Positions 11,705-22,300 of a stretch of 64,000 nt of DNA are shown piece after piece (the stretch's first letter is position 1; each line of letters starts with the position of its first letter). The DNA comes from Skeletonema tropicum (Eukaryota > Bacillariophyta > Thalassiosirophyceae > Thalassiosirales > Thalassiosiraceae): contig CM074141.1 of the NCBI GenBank assembly GCA_037178625.1, positions 1,860,001 to 1,924,000 of the forward strand, written 5' to 3'. A program made the translations under genes and the position numbers. Below the pieces are notes generated by a model. The model was not told where the DNA came from, made no database searches, and was given only the letters and a program-made list of their open reading frames with translations.

Positions 11705-14700
11705 ATGAGACGTGCATCTATAATTCAGCACACGCTGCTAACCATTCTACCAGCGGTTACCCTTTTCGCTCATCTATCCGCCGCACAAACCACCGTAGCT
11801 CCAATAATACCACTACCCTGCACCTTTTGCGAACAAGGAGTTACCAATCCAGACCTCATCGTGCCAGAAGAGGGTGGGAGACAAACTTGTGCTGAAGTAT
11901 ATAGCACCGCTTTGCAAATCTCTAATGACGATGAGTTGTGTGTCAGTTTGAAAGCGGAGGAGGGATCATGTTGTCCTCGGGTGACGACGACTACGGAATC
12001 ACCTACACCTGCAGATACTCCAGAATCGTATGAGCCTACAGTTTGGGTACCATCGTTTTCACCTACACCTGGTGATACTCTGGAATCAACGAGCTCACCT
12101 ACGTCTAAACCTACTCTAGTATCATCGGATTCGCCTACGTCTAAACCTATTCTAGTATCATCGGATTCGCCTACATCCAAACTGGTGACGCTTCAACCAA
12201 CTCAACCTCCAACCAATCAAACTATTGTTGTCAGTACCTCATCACCTACCACTACATCAACAACTATACCTCCATCTCCTCCTCCTACAACACCAGTAAC
12301 AACTGCATCGCCTTCTCCTCCACCTACTCCTGCAACTGGTACCGCCAATATAACCGGGGTAGCATTCTTCGATTCCAACAACAATGGAAATTTCGAGTCA
12401 ATGAGAGAGTATGGAATTTGGGATATCCAATTGTCACTGTACACCTGTGGAAATGATAATGATGCAACAACAACAACAACTTTGCCACTGGAAACAACGT
12501 CCACATCGACTCAGGGAGAATATCAATTCACCAACTTGGTCCAAGGATCATACTACATTCAATTCGGTTATCCAATCTATTACTTTGTGGGGAATGTATG
12601 GAATGGTGATCCTGTAACACCCAATGTACAAAATTCGGCCAATCCGGAGAATGGCGCTACGAATTGTTTTGTATTGGAGGATGGTGGGGTGTTTGAGGCG
12701 GATGCTGGGTTTGTGATTCAACCAAATCCGAATCCGGTGCCTGCTGTGACACCTGCTCCGACTGTTGGTCCGACTATTGGTGTAACTTCGCCTCCTACTG
12801 TTGGTGTTACTACTTTACCTCCGACTGCTGTTGTAACTCCACCTCCTACTATTGTGGCTACTACTGCATCTCCAACTGGAGTGTCTACGAATCCAACATC
12901 ATCTACCGTGGCGGCTACGTCACCTCCAACAGCAACAGACGTCACAGTAACAACAACTCCACCTCCTACACCTCAGCAATCAATACCCAATAATATAACC
13001 ATGTGCACATTCTGTCAAGATGGTATCCCCGATCCAATGGTGACGATTTCGACAGGTCAGACGTGTGGTTCCGTAAAATCAATATCCGCAGATCACATGA
13101 ACGGAAGTGAAATCTGCAAACTCATTCAGGAGGGAGAAGCCGTGTGTTGTCCAAAGCCTACTGTCGGTAATGCTTGTACATTTTGTCCAGATGGTATTTC
13201 TGATGAAGATTTCATGCCCATGACCGCTGGAGGGATTTCGTGTGGTGAGGTACAAGCCTTGGCGGTCAAGGAAACTGCCGGCACTGCCATTTGTTCTATA
13301 TTGAAACAGCCGGAGAGTTCGTGTTGTCCATCTCCTCCGATGGATAGCCCTCCTTGCTTGTTTTGTGACAATGGAATGCCTGATCCGGATTATGTGGTGC
13401 CGGGGACTAAGCAAACGTGTACTGAAATGAAGGCACTTGCAGGTAACGAAGGGAATGATACTCTTCTTTGTGGGGCTATTCAACTGGTGGAGAGTTACTG
13501 TTGTCCGCTCCCTGTATCAAACACTACTCTTTCGCCAACAAAGACACCCACAACGCCTTTGCCTACATCTAAGCCGGTTGCTCCAATCTTTGATCCAACC
13601 TCATCTCAGCCTACTCCTGAATACACAATGAGAATGTGCACGTTTTGTGAAGATGGTATGATTGATGCAAGCTTGGAGATTCCTGGCACAGAGGGGAGAA
13701 CATGTGGTTCTCAAAAAGAGAGGACGGAAAACTTGAATGGATTAACTAATTTGTGTAGGACGATTCAACAAGCAGAGGATGTGTGCTGTCCAGAGTCCAT
13801 TGTCAATGCATGTACATTTTGCGAAGAGGGTATTGACAACCTAGATTTGGAACTTCCTGATTCTGAAGGGAGAACTTGTGGCACTGTAAATGCACTTGCC
13901 GCTACGATGGAAGAGGGCAGTGAACTTTGTACAATTCTGAAACAAGCAGAGAGCAAATGCTGTCAATTGCCAGCTGGATTTTGTACATTCTGCCAGGAAG
14001 GAATTCCTGATCCAACAATTGTGATGAGTGGAGGACAATCGTGTGGATCTATGCAGGCAGCTGTAGCTTCTGTTCAAAGTGATAGTGATTTGTGTTTAGA
14101 ATTCAAAGCCGTGGAGAGTCAATGTTGCCCAGTATCTCTTCCTCCAACCAACCCATCTGCTGCGTTGACGAGACCGCCAACAGTCGACGTCAGTTCACCA
14201 ATTTTTTCACCATCACCTTTAGATTATTTAGTTGGGCCGGTGACGAGAAGTGGGATTGAAATGCTCCTGGTTGGTGTCGAAAATACCGAGAGGGTTACAG
14301 TATGGCAAGAAAATACAGCAGCTTTCATCATTGATTATTTCAATAAAAATCCAGGCGTCGTGTATGATGTCGATGTCAATGTTACCATCATGTTTCAGAC
14401 TGGAACCGCTGCTGTAGAGTCTCCATTCCCTCGAGGACCCATTCGAAGAAAGTTGCAGGATACATCGACGCCATCCGTGATAATTACCTACGTTCAAACC
14501 GCCACATACAAAAGCAAATACCCCAACAGCTATGTTTATGATGAAGACTACATTGCAGTGAAGCCTTTCGAAGAAGACTCCAAAGGGTATATCGCAATGC
14601 TGAGAAATGTGTCTTCTTACTATTACCCTGTCTCGGAAGTTACCGTGACTGTGCCATCACCTACTCCACCGCCAACTCCTCAACTTCCTGCCTCAGTGAT

Positions 14701-15592
14701 AATGAGTCCTGAGACAGGTGACAATACCTCTGACAACAATACGAAGTATGTAATAGTTGGCGTTGTATGTGGAGTAGTGCTGATTGCTGTACTTGCGGGA
14801 TTGTTGATAGTTCGCAAAAGAAAGCGTCACAATCAAGACAGTGACCCCCAAACTGTAACAAGACAAATTGAAAGCGATGAAGATTTGGAAAGCAGAGATA
14901 TAAGCGGTGCTTTTGATAGTAAAAGAGCACTTGTTGCAGCACTTTCAAACCTGACTACCTGTGAAGTAATACCAAGTGGTAGTGAAGGTATGGTTCACGT
15001 TATTGCGCCTGAGGGGAAACTTGGCATTGTCGTTGCCACTTCACCCCAAGGAGGCCCAGCATACGTATCTGAATTGCGCGAGGAAAGTCCTTTGTTGGGC
15101 AAGGTTCACCTTGGAGATAAGATCATTGCAATTGACGACGACGATGTACAACAACTATCACCAATAGAGCTATCGCAGTTGATTGCTCGCAAGAGTAAGA
15201 ACCCGCAAAGGAAGTTTACAATCATAAGAGGAGAAGACCAAAGAGAGGTTCCATCGTCAGATGAAAATAGCGATTCTTCTATCGTCACTTTGCCTGAGTC
15301 TCGAGATACAAAGGGTGAACACACTGTCACTATTATCGCCCCGAAGGGAAAACTTGGGGTCGTCATTCAGAATCGTGACGGCGGCGGATCACATGTCAGT
15401 GAACTCCGGCAGGGTAGTGTGCTAGAAGGACAGATATATGTGAACGATAAGATTCTTTCAATCGATGATGAGGATGTTACGGAGCTCAAAGCGTTTCATA
15501 TTTCCAAGATATTGGCTTCTAAGCATCAAAATAGTGCGAGGAAGATTGTAGTATTGAGGGGCACGGATGAGCATAATGTAGTTTTAGTCTAA
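11705..15592 (+). CDS. Receptor-like type I membrane protein: seven CTFC modules, SdrD-B-like domain, one TM helix, two PDZ domains
   Basis: The ATG at 11705 is chosen because it directly begins a signal peptide (MRRASIIQHTLL to SAAQ); in-frame codons before it have no ATG. The product is 1,295 residues. Outside the cell there are seven cysteine modules, one near residue 37 and six between about 432 and 808. Each has CTFC, a lone Cys, another lone Cys and a final CC. Between the first two lie Thr/Pro-rich linkers and a domain like bacterial SdrD B/Cna-B (GVAFFDSNNNGNFES, then GEYQFTNLVQGSYYIQF; about 211-338). A membrane-proximal domain follows. The TM helix is at about 1015-1037 (YVIVGVVCGVVLIAVLAGLL, then RKRKR). 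Two cytoplasmic PDZ domains (about 1095-1177 and 1205-1288) carry KLGIVV and KLGVVI binding loops. The C terminus, VVLV, itself resembles a PDZ ligand. No intron is apparent. The role, adhesion or sensing at the cell surface, is inferred. Confidence 0.85.
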   Translation: MRRASIIQHTLLTILPAVTLFAHLSAAQTTVAPIIPLPCTFCEQGVTNPDLIVPEEGGRQTCAEVYSTALQISNDDELCVSLKAEEGSCCPRVTTTTESPTPADTPESYEPTVWVPSFSPTPGDTLESTSSPTSKPTLVSSDSPTSKPILVSSDSPTSKLVTLQPTQPPTNQTIVVSTSSPTTTSTTIPPSPPPTTPVTTASPSPPPTPATGTANITGVAFFDSNNNGNFESMREYGIWDIQLSLYTCGNDNDATTTTTLPLETTSTSTQGEYQFTNLVQGSYYIQFGYPIYYFVGNVWNGDPVTPNVQNSANPENGATNCFVLEDGGVFEADAGFVIQPNPNPVPAVTPAPTVGPTIGVTSPPTVGVTTLPPTAVVTPPPTIVATTASPTGVSTNPTSSTVAATSPPTATDVTVTTTPPPTPQQSIPNNITMCTFCQDGIPDPMVTISTGQTCGSVKSISADHMNGSEICKLIQEGEAVCCPKPTVGNACTFCPDGISDEDFMPMTAGGISCGEVQALAVKETAGTAICSILKQPESSCCPSPPMDSPPCLFCDNGMPDPDYVVPGTKQTCTEMKALAGNEGNDTLLCGAIQLVESYCCPLPVSNTTLSPTKTPTTPLPTSKPVAPIFDPTSSQPTPEYTMRMCTFCEDGMIDASLEIPGTEGRTCGSQKERTENLNGLTNLCRTIQQAEDVCCPESIVNACTFCEEGIDNLDLELPDSEGRTCGTVNALAATMEEGSELCTILKQAESKCCQLPAGFCTFCQEGIPDPTIVMSGGQSCGSMQAAVASVQSDSDLCLEFKAVESQCCPVSLPPTNPSAALTRPPTVDVSSPIFSPSPLDYLVGPVTRSGIEMLLVGVENTERVTVWQENTAAFIIDYFNKNPGVVYDVDVNVTIMFQTGTAAVESPFPRGPIRRKLQDTSTPSVIITYVQTATYKSKYPNSYVYDEDYIAVKPFEEDSKGYIAMLRNVSSYYYPVSEVTVTVPSPTPPPTPQLPASVIMSPETGDNTSDNNTKYVIVGVVCGVVLIAVLAGLLIVRKRKRHNQDSDPQTVTRQIESDEDLESRDISGAFDSKRALVAALSNLTTCEVIPSGSEGMVHVIAPEGKLGIVVATSPQGGPAYVSELREESPLLGKVHLGDKIIAIDDDDVQQLSPIELSQLIARKSKNPQRKFTIIRGEDQREVPSSDENSDSSIVTLPESRDTKGEHTVTIIAPKGKLGVVIQNRDGGGSHVSELRQGSVLEGQIYVNDKILSIDDEDVTELKAFHISKILASKHQNSARKIVVLRGTDEHNVVLV

Positions 15593-16271
15593 TGTCCGAT
15601 GAACAAGACTTTATTCCGAGGTTGTGAGCGTAACATAATATCTTGGTTGATACCTTCTGACTTCGAGCAGAGGATGTCGCCTTGCTATTGCATCCATTTT
15701 CCCCCTGAAATCTAGTCCTCTACAATCTCCCAACAATGGATAATCAGCTCTTCATCTTCAGGCAGGCAGAGGCAGGAGAGCCTGATGAGGTAGGCAGGAA
15801 GAGGAAGGTACTCGTAACTTCTTTCCTTATTTTCTTGACAGCGCCCAGCATAGATCTCTCCGATTGGGTACTATGGTAGCCTGACTTGAATAAGTATCTA
15901 TTGATCTTGCATGAATGTCCTCGAACTGGATAATCCGTTTTTGCCTGACTTCAATAAGAGTAGGCTAATAGGCTCAATACGAGAACCGCTTCAACCAAGC
16001 TATCCGGCATAACAGCACTCTGCATGCAGTTTCTCTCTCGTGTGAATGGTGAATGGTGAATGGTGAATGGTGAATGGTGAATGGTGAATGACTCATGTTG
16101 TTCTGCTTGCATGTTGCATGCAGCTTGCAAAGAATGACATCAAGACACTTTTTCCTCCTAAGCACATGCTATGAAATAAAATCACAAATTCAATCACAAA
16201 TTCATCACACTCTCGTCTCATTCTTTTCAAAAATAACGATCACAAATAATCAACACACACATTTTTTCACC
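15593..16271. other. Intergenic region with a 7-bp tandem repeat
   Basis: No gene seen. It holds a short minisatellite (16042-16090) and the presumed promoter of the gene at 16272. Confidence 0.4.
16042..16090. repeat. Minisatellite GTGAATG x7
   Basis: Seven perfect head-to-tail copies of GTGAATG, 49 bp, in the 5' flank of the next gene. Confidence 0.97.
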
Positions 16272-17075
16272 ATGTCGACCAAGATGACATTCCCGATCCT
16301 CTTCTCCCTTCCCTACTCTGCTACAGCAGCTTCACAGTTCGCCTTCCTCCATGATGGCATTGCAGGAGCATCAGTCACAAAAACTTTGGCCGCATTGACG
16401 GCGATGAATGGATCCTACATGGCTCTATCTCCTGAAAAAGCGGGCGAGAAACTCTACCATCTATCCAAAGAAGACGTCACTCCAACTGTGGCAAACTTGA
16501 TTAGAAATAATGGAATGTCGGCTCTGAGCTTAGCGACGACAAATACTCTTCTTGCTTATGCCGAAGTTAAGCCATCGATTGCGATTGCCGCTGGTCTGAT
16601 CCCTCGGCTTGTTGCTCTATTCCACCACTTTAACAGTAAGGTTCCAGTTCGCATTAGCCTTGATGGACTGGTCCCTGGTTATATACTCCAAATTTTCTGC
16701 GCAGCAAGTCTTGTAATGTCCAAGTGGATCGATTCGACTGTGGCGATGAAGATATTGTCCTTCTTCTACATATCAGCAGGTCTTGGTGCATCACTTGCCC
16801 CCAAAATGTTGTCCAAACTATTGCTCCGTTTGGACAATCCCACTGAAATAGAAAAGCGCTGCTTGCGTGCTCAGGGTAAGACGGATCTCATCAATGGTGT
16901 CTTGATTTGGGCTTTGTCAATTGGGCAAGACTTCCCCCGTGCAATGGGATTATCGTGCTTGGCTTGGATATCAGCAATAATTTATTCTGATTTTATTGCT
17001 CATGCAGGTACTTCTCGGAGTGATGCTATTTCACAACTATTGATTGCAGCCGTGACAGCTGGGATCCTATTGTAA
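16272..17075 (+). CDS. Hydrophobic multi-pass membrane protein, family not recognised
   Basis: The start at 16272 follows CACC and gives MSTKMTFPILFSL; the frame is open further upstream, but that part has no coding character. The product is 267 residues with about six hydrophobic stretches. Two halves look alike: each has an A/S-P-x-K start (ALSPEKAGEKL, SLAPKMLSKLL), then a charged turn ending in RNNGMSAL or AQGKTDLI, then hydrophobic helices with a Pro-Arg (IPRLVAL, FPRAMGL). This suggests an internal duplication, but that is by eye only. No catalytic motif is visible and no function can be assigned. Confidence 0.7.
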   Translation: MSTKMTFPILFSLPYSATAASQFAFLHDGIAGASVTKTLAALTAMNGSYMALSPEKAGEKLYHLSKEDVTPTVANLIRNNGMSALSLATTNTLLAYAEVKPSIAIAAGLIPRLVALFHHFNSKVPVRISLDGLVPGYILQIFCAASLVMSKWIDSTVAMKILSFFYISAGLGASLAPKMLSKLLLRLDNPTEIEKRCLRAQGKTDLINGVLIWALSIGQDFPRAMGLSCLAWISAIIYSDFIAHAGTSRSDAISQLLIAAVTAGILL

Positions 17076-17900
17076 GGGTAAGGCAATAAGTACGCATATC
17101 ACATCCAATGGGAAAGTTTAACGTAAGATATCACTAGCGCCCACGTTCGTATTTTAGGTAACGAATACTGCTAAATAAAGGTTACAAGTCAACACATACA
17201 CCAAGGCTCAGCAACATCTGACAGAAGCAGTTTCTACGATCCTCTATGATTTCTCAAAGGGAGATAATACTTAGGTAGAGCAGTCGTGGGCCCGAACTGA
17301 AGGTAACCTGAAGGGAAGGAGCCGTTTCAGGTTGAAGTTTTCGTATCGCCTCGTGCTGTAGTCTGCCCTAAACCGTTACAGACCGTCAAAAATTTCGGGT
17401 TGAAGTGAAGAACCAACTTAAACCCCGAAAAAGCGGCAAAATTTCGAGTTGACTTGGTAGCACGGAATCCCTTGAGGTGAGCATCATCAAGGCATCTATC
17501 ACCGTAGCAAAACACGAACTCCTCGATGATGGCATGGAGGGCCATGATCTGAAGAGGACTCCTATGTGTGACAGAAGATCCTATGTAGGGTGAGGCAAAA
17601 GGCTCAGCAGGACTCTCTAGCTCTAGCTGCCATTCAAGCACTATACGAGAGCACAATGGCCCGATAACAGCGTCGTCACTTAGGATGATGACCAACTTTT
17701 CATATTTATTGTACAGTACAGGTGGCAGATCTACTTCACAAAGAAGTAGCTCTCAGTCGACTCAAGAGTCTTCTCAGCCTTTCACAGATGCTTTTCTTGT
17801 TCAAAATACCAATGATACGTACTTAGTTTACCGTAGCACAGAAAAAACCTAAAGCCCCACACGACTGAGGAGATAGATTGTCACCTCTTCGGACATGATG
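17076..17900. other. Intergenic, nothing recognised
   Basis: Downstream of the membrane-protein gene and of the convergent cysteine-repeat gene. A minus-strand open frame of about 120 residues (17327-17695) has no motif and is not called. Confidence 0.4.
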
Positions 17901-18803
17901 TTAAGTATGTACTCCTTCTTGCAGAGTATTTCGATATGCCCCGTGCCTGATGCACACTCCTCCCCTCTTAACGTAATTTGTGCATCCTTCACTACTGCAT
18001 CGTTTGACAATAATTGCACCATGCTTCATACACACTCCTTTACGCTGAGCTATTTTGTTGCATCCTTCAATGCTGCATAGTTTGCGTGTTCTTATCTTCG
18101 ACCCATGCTTGATGCATACTCCTCCTTTCTTAGCATGATTAGTGCAACCTTCGCTGCTGCATCGTTTGACCTTTGCACCATGCCTCATGCACAATCCTCC
18201 TTCCTTAGCATAATTTGTGCACCCTTCACTGCTGCATCGTTTGACCTTTGCCCCATGCTTCATGCACACTCCTCCATTCTGAACATGATTTGTACATCCA
18301 TCAGCAGAGCATTCGTATCTGTATCCTTTTCTTGCAACTTTCTTTGGAGCCGGCTCCTCTTCTGATGGTGACTTTCGTTTTCGATCTGATAGTGTTTGGA
18401 TATTTCTCTCATTCGATTTTGCCGCTGCATCATAGCTGACATCAGAAGTATGAGCAATGGCAATCGATAAAGTCTTTTGTGTTGGTGGTGGTGAATCATT
18501 TGATGTGTTATTAGAGGGTGCTTTCGCTCTCGCTCTCACTTTTTCGTTCAACTTGTGATCATCAGTGGCAGTATTTGCTGTCTTTTTCAGTTGACTACCA
18601 TGATGAAAATGATTTGCTGCAGTGGCTATGGCTATATCTATATTCCGGGGAGTTGGTGCCGTTGCCGCTGTCGTTGTTACAATAATCTTTGTCTTCGAAG
18701 ACCCGCTACGCTGAGTCGGTGGAGCTGGAGCCGGAGGAGCCGACTTGTTGATCCTCTTGAGCGTCCGTATTAGCGTCACCATTCTTTCTCTCCATCCTAC
18801 CAT
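17901..18803 (-). CDS. Cysteine-repeat protein, five C-x4-C-x9-C-x2-H repeats
   Basis: ATG at 18803 (MVGWRERMVTLIRTLKRI) gives a 300-residue product; a longer in-frame reading exists but begins without ATG. The first 180 residues are Ala/Pro/Thr-rich and basic, unlike the N terminus of the copies at 9429 and 39041. A basic SDRKRKSPSEEEPAPKKVAR stretch, possibly nuclear-targeting, precedes five repeats (YECSADGCTNHVQNGGVCMK, then four CSSEGCTN-type units). The last leads into RHGAYRNT, the same tail start as in the sister genes, here shortened. A gypsy retrotransposon starts only 86 bp upstream of the ATG, so the native promoter has been displaced by 5.7 kb and expression may be changed. Function unknown. 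Confidence 0.8.
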   Translation of the reverse strand: MVGWRERMVTLIRTLKRINKSAPPAPAPPTQRSGSSKTKIIVTTTAATAPTPRNIDIAIATAANHFHHGSQLKKTANTATDDHKLNEKVRARAKAPSNNTSNDSPPPTQKTLSIAIAHTSDVSYDAAAKSNERNIQTLSDRKRKSPSEEEPAPKKVARKGYRYECSADGCTNHVQNGGVCMKHGAKVKRCSSEGCTNYAKEGGLCMRHGAKVKRCSSEGCTNHAKKGGVCIKHGSKIRTRKLCSIEGCNKIAQRKGVCMKHGAIIVKRCSSEGCTNYVKRGGVCIRHGAYRNTLQEGVHT

Positions 18804-18889
18804 AGGAAAATATAGGGTTTCATCAGGCAACGTTTACTTCTGTTTCATTCGGTCGCCCGTACTATCGTTCTGGCGGGGCCGGAGCGATC

Positions 18890-19107
18890 TGTTCTACCAC
18901 TGTCGGTGAATGACTGTAATAAACACGGAGTTCGTTGAAAGTGTTGGTTCAAAGAAGTTATGAGACGTTATCACTACAAGTTGGCTTCTCATGATCGCCA
19001 ACAGCTAATCTTTCTTATTATCGAGAATCCTAATCGCCAAACCATCTACTCAGAGAATCTTAGGAATCTCTTAGGCAATGACCGTACCTGTCGTACTGGG
19101 CATAGCA
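18890..19107 (-). repeat. 3' LTR of the gypsy element
   Basis: 218 bp, matches 24349-24565 with one extra base at about 19092. It is preceded on the minus strand by the polypurine tract at 19108-19119. Confidence 0.95.
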
Positions 19108-19341
19108 CTCTTCCCCACCAGGATCGATCCCACAATCGACCCTGCTAGTTAACCTCCGATCGATCAAGTCACTGAATTAGTTGGTCTTAACCCAGCGTGC
19201 GCGCACTTAACATAGACATTGGTTGTTGTGTGAATGAAGGAGTTTCAACCTTCGAAGGAATTTAAACCTTCTGCTAGGAAAGCAACGAAAACCTAGCTCG
19301 AGCTGCTTCAACTACACTCGCATCGTCTGGGGGAGACGGTA

Positions 19342-22300
19342 TTACTCACGATAGGGAATCACCCGTCGTATATTGATTCGCTCAGTAATCCCTGGACGAA
19401 GAAGTACAGTGACTGTTCCATTTGTATGTACTTGTGTTACATTGTAGGGACCTTCTGTCCTGTCACCTAACTTGGCTGGCTTGTGTCTTTTCTTAAGCAC
19501 ACGTTGCCCGACTACGTAGTCATATCGTCGTCGTTTGGCGTTATGTCGTCGTAGCGATTCATTGACGATGAGCTCACGTCGATTCGTTATCGTATGCCAA
19601 TCTGCAACGAGTGGAAGGTTAATGAACATGTCACGTCCAAACACTAAGGCTCCAGGAGCACTTCCAATGGCAGTACCGACGTTTGATCTAAGAGCGTGCA
19701 TAACTGTAGACAAAGCCTCGTCGAGGATGTCGTTTGCTTGTTGCAAATTCTGTGGTGGATTTGACTTCAATGTAGTGCGTAGAATATTTCCTACTGTTTG
19801 ATGCATGCGTTCGCATATTGCATTTGATTGAGGATTCCTGCTGGTAGTAGCTACGTCCTTGATTCCTAGGACTTCAAGGCGGCGTTGGAATTCATAACCT
19901 ACGAATTCTTTTCCGTTGTCATGTACACATCGTGCTGGTAATGGATATCTTGCTAACCATGATTGTGAGAACTTGTCGCGGCAATGTTCTGCTGTCTTAT
20001 TGTCCAGTCTGACGAGCTCGACTAGATTAGTGCATGTATCTATGCATGTAAGAGCATTGAGCTCGCATTCTTGGCCATTGACTTCAATCTTCCAAGGTCC
20101 AATGCAATCCACAGCGACTTCGGTCCAAGGTGCTTCATGCATTTCTCGTTCAGGTAGATGGCCATATCCAGGTCCATCGAGTTTCTCTCTTTGGCATACG
20201 TCGCAATGATGACGCTCGCAGAAGCTTCGCAGCTGCGGATGATAGTATCTAGCTTGTAGTGATTCTCTTAATCGCTTGTTACCTGGGTGTCCAAGTATAG
20301 CGTGATAGAACGCAATTGTCTGCGGTATCATATTGAGTGGCAATGCAATCTTCCATTGCGTGTCAGGGTTATCACCTGGTTTGGTGTGTACCAAAATTGG
20401 ATGTCCTTCGATCATCTTATATCGGTACCTATCTGGAAACCGTTGCCGTTGTAAGTACTCTTGCAGCTGATCATCGGTCTGCTGCATCTCATGTACATTT
20501 TCCCATCGTAGCGGTGATTCATTCGCAGCCGCCAACTGAGGTAAGTTGAGAAAACACTCGACTAGCTCTGGGTCGTCGAGCACTGAAGTGTGAGGCACAG
20601 CGTCGCTCTCGGCAGATGCTGAGTTTCTTTCGTCATAATCAATAGTTTTGCCTGGAGTAATCCACGGCGTATGATAGCAGAAATTACTTTCTTCTATCGT
20701 ACTCTTCCCCACCATGACGTCGTCATCTGGAGGATCATCTTCAGAAAGACGAACAAAATGATAACAAAGAGAAAAATTATCCTCATGTTGCTTGTCCATT
20801 TCAGATGCTGGTTCAGCCTCGTCCGCGTCTGTTGGCATGCGGGAAAAGGTGTCGGCTAGGATATTCTTGGGTCCTGGCACGTAGTGGATAGTTGGGTTGA
20901 ATTCTTCAACATACATTCTCCAACGCAATACTCGCTGCGTGTTGAGATTAGGAAAGGTAAGATTTTTGTGGTCCGTATGGACATGGATGTCTGCGCCGAG
21001 CAGCATCGTGCGATATTCACGGAGTGTCATAACAATAGACAACAACTCCTTCTCGATAGTTGTATAATTCCGCTGAGCAGAGTTTAACTTGCGGGAGAAA
21101 TAGGCCACCGGCCGACCAGATTGCATTAAAACTGCTCCCATTTGAAAGTCCGACGCATCGGTGTATATATCATAGCGCTTGTTGTGGTCAGGGTAGGCGC
21201 TCATACAATCTTGACATAAGATTGCTTTCATCTTCTTAAACGCTTCCTCCATTTCCGGTGTCCAGGAGAAAGTTTTCTTGCCCGTCATGTCAGTTAAGGG
21301 CTTGAGGACATGTGCTCGCGAGGGCCACATTTCCTTGTAATAATTTACAGCTCCGATAAACATGCGGAGGTCTTTGATGTTAGTCGGCTTCTGCATCTGC
21401 AGAATTGCATTGACTTTGTTTTTCCAAGGTTTGAGTCCAGTAGGAGTCAACCAAAAACCGAGCCAATCGGTTTCTTTCACGCCCCATTCACATTTGAGCG
21501 GATTAATTGTAAAGCCATTGTCTTGTAGTCTGGTCAATACTTTGTCTAAAACTTCAATGTGACTTTTCCAGTCGTCATTAAACACACCTACATCGTCGAT
21601 GTAAACGTCAATTTCCTCAAGGTCGCGAAGGATATCTTCCATTACTCCTTGCGCAATATCAGGAGAGCATTTGAGCCCCATCGGAAGTCTCAAGTACTTG
21701 AACTTGCCATATGGTGTGACAATAGTACAAAGATCTTGACTCTCTTCGTCAAGCATGAAGGTGTAATACTGCATCGAGATGTCGAGCTTTGAGAAAAACT
21801 TGTATCCTGGCCTCTTGCGTAGGATATCTTGGATGCGTGGCAATGGATAGACATTGCGTTTGATAATCTTATTCAACTGTCTAAGATCTGAAACCCATCG
21901 TACCCTGCCGTCTTTCTTGGGTATGATAAATGTTGGGCTGGCGTACTCACTCGGTCCTTGATACGCTAGAACACCTATATCAACTAGATGTTTGAGTTCC
22001 CTTTTGAAAGTAGCCTCATGGATCTTTGGCACCGGATATGGTCTGGCATGGAAAGGCTTTGCATCATCGGTCAAATCGATGTGGAACTTCTTATGAGGAT
22101 ACACTCCTAGTGTACCGTCAAATAGCTTTGAATACTTGCTAAGCAGTCGTCTCAAGTCTTCTTTCTGATCGTCGTTGAGATGATCTTGTTGTTTTACGAC
22201 CTCGTCGATGTCAACCTTGTCATATTTGGCATCTAGGATGCTTGTGGCGTAGTTGTCGAAGTAATCATCCTCGTAACCTAGCCATTCTTCCTCCCGTTGA

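Noticed and set aside
17327..17695. 122-residue minus-strand frame
   Set aside because: No motif and no good start; composition looks non-coding.
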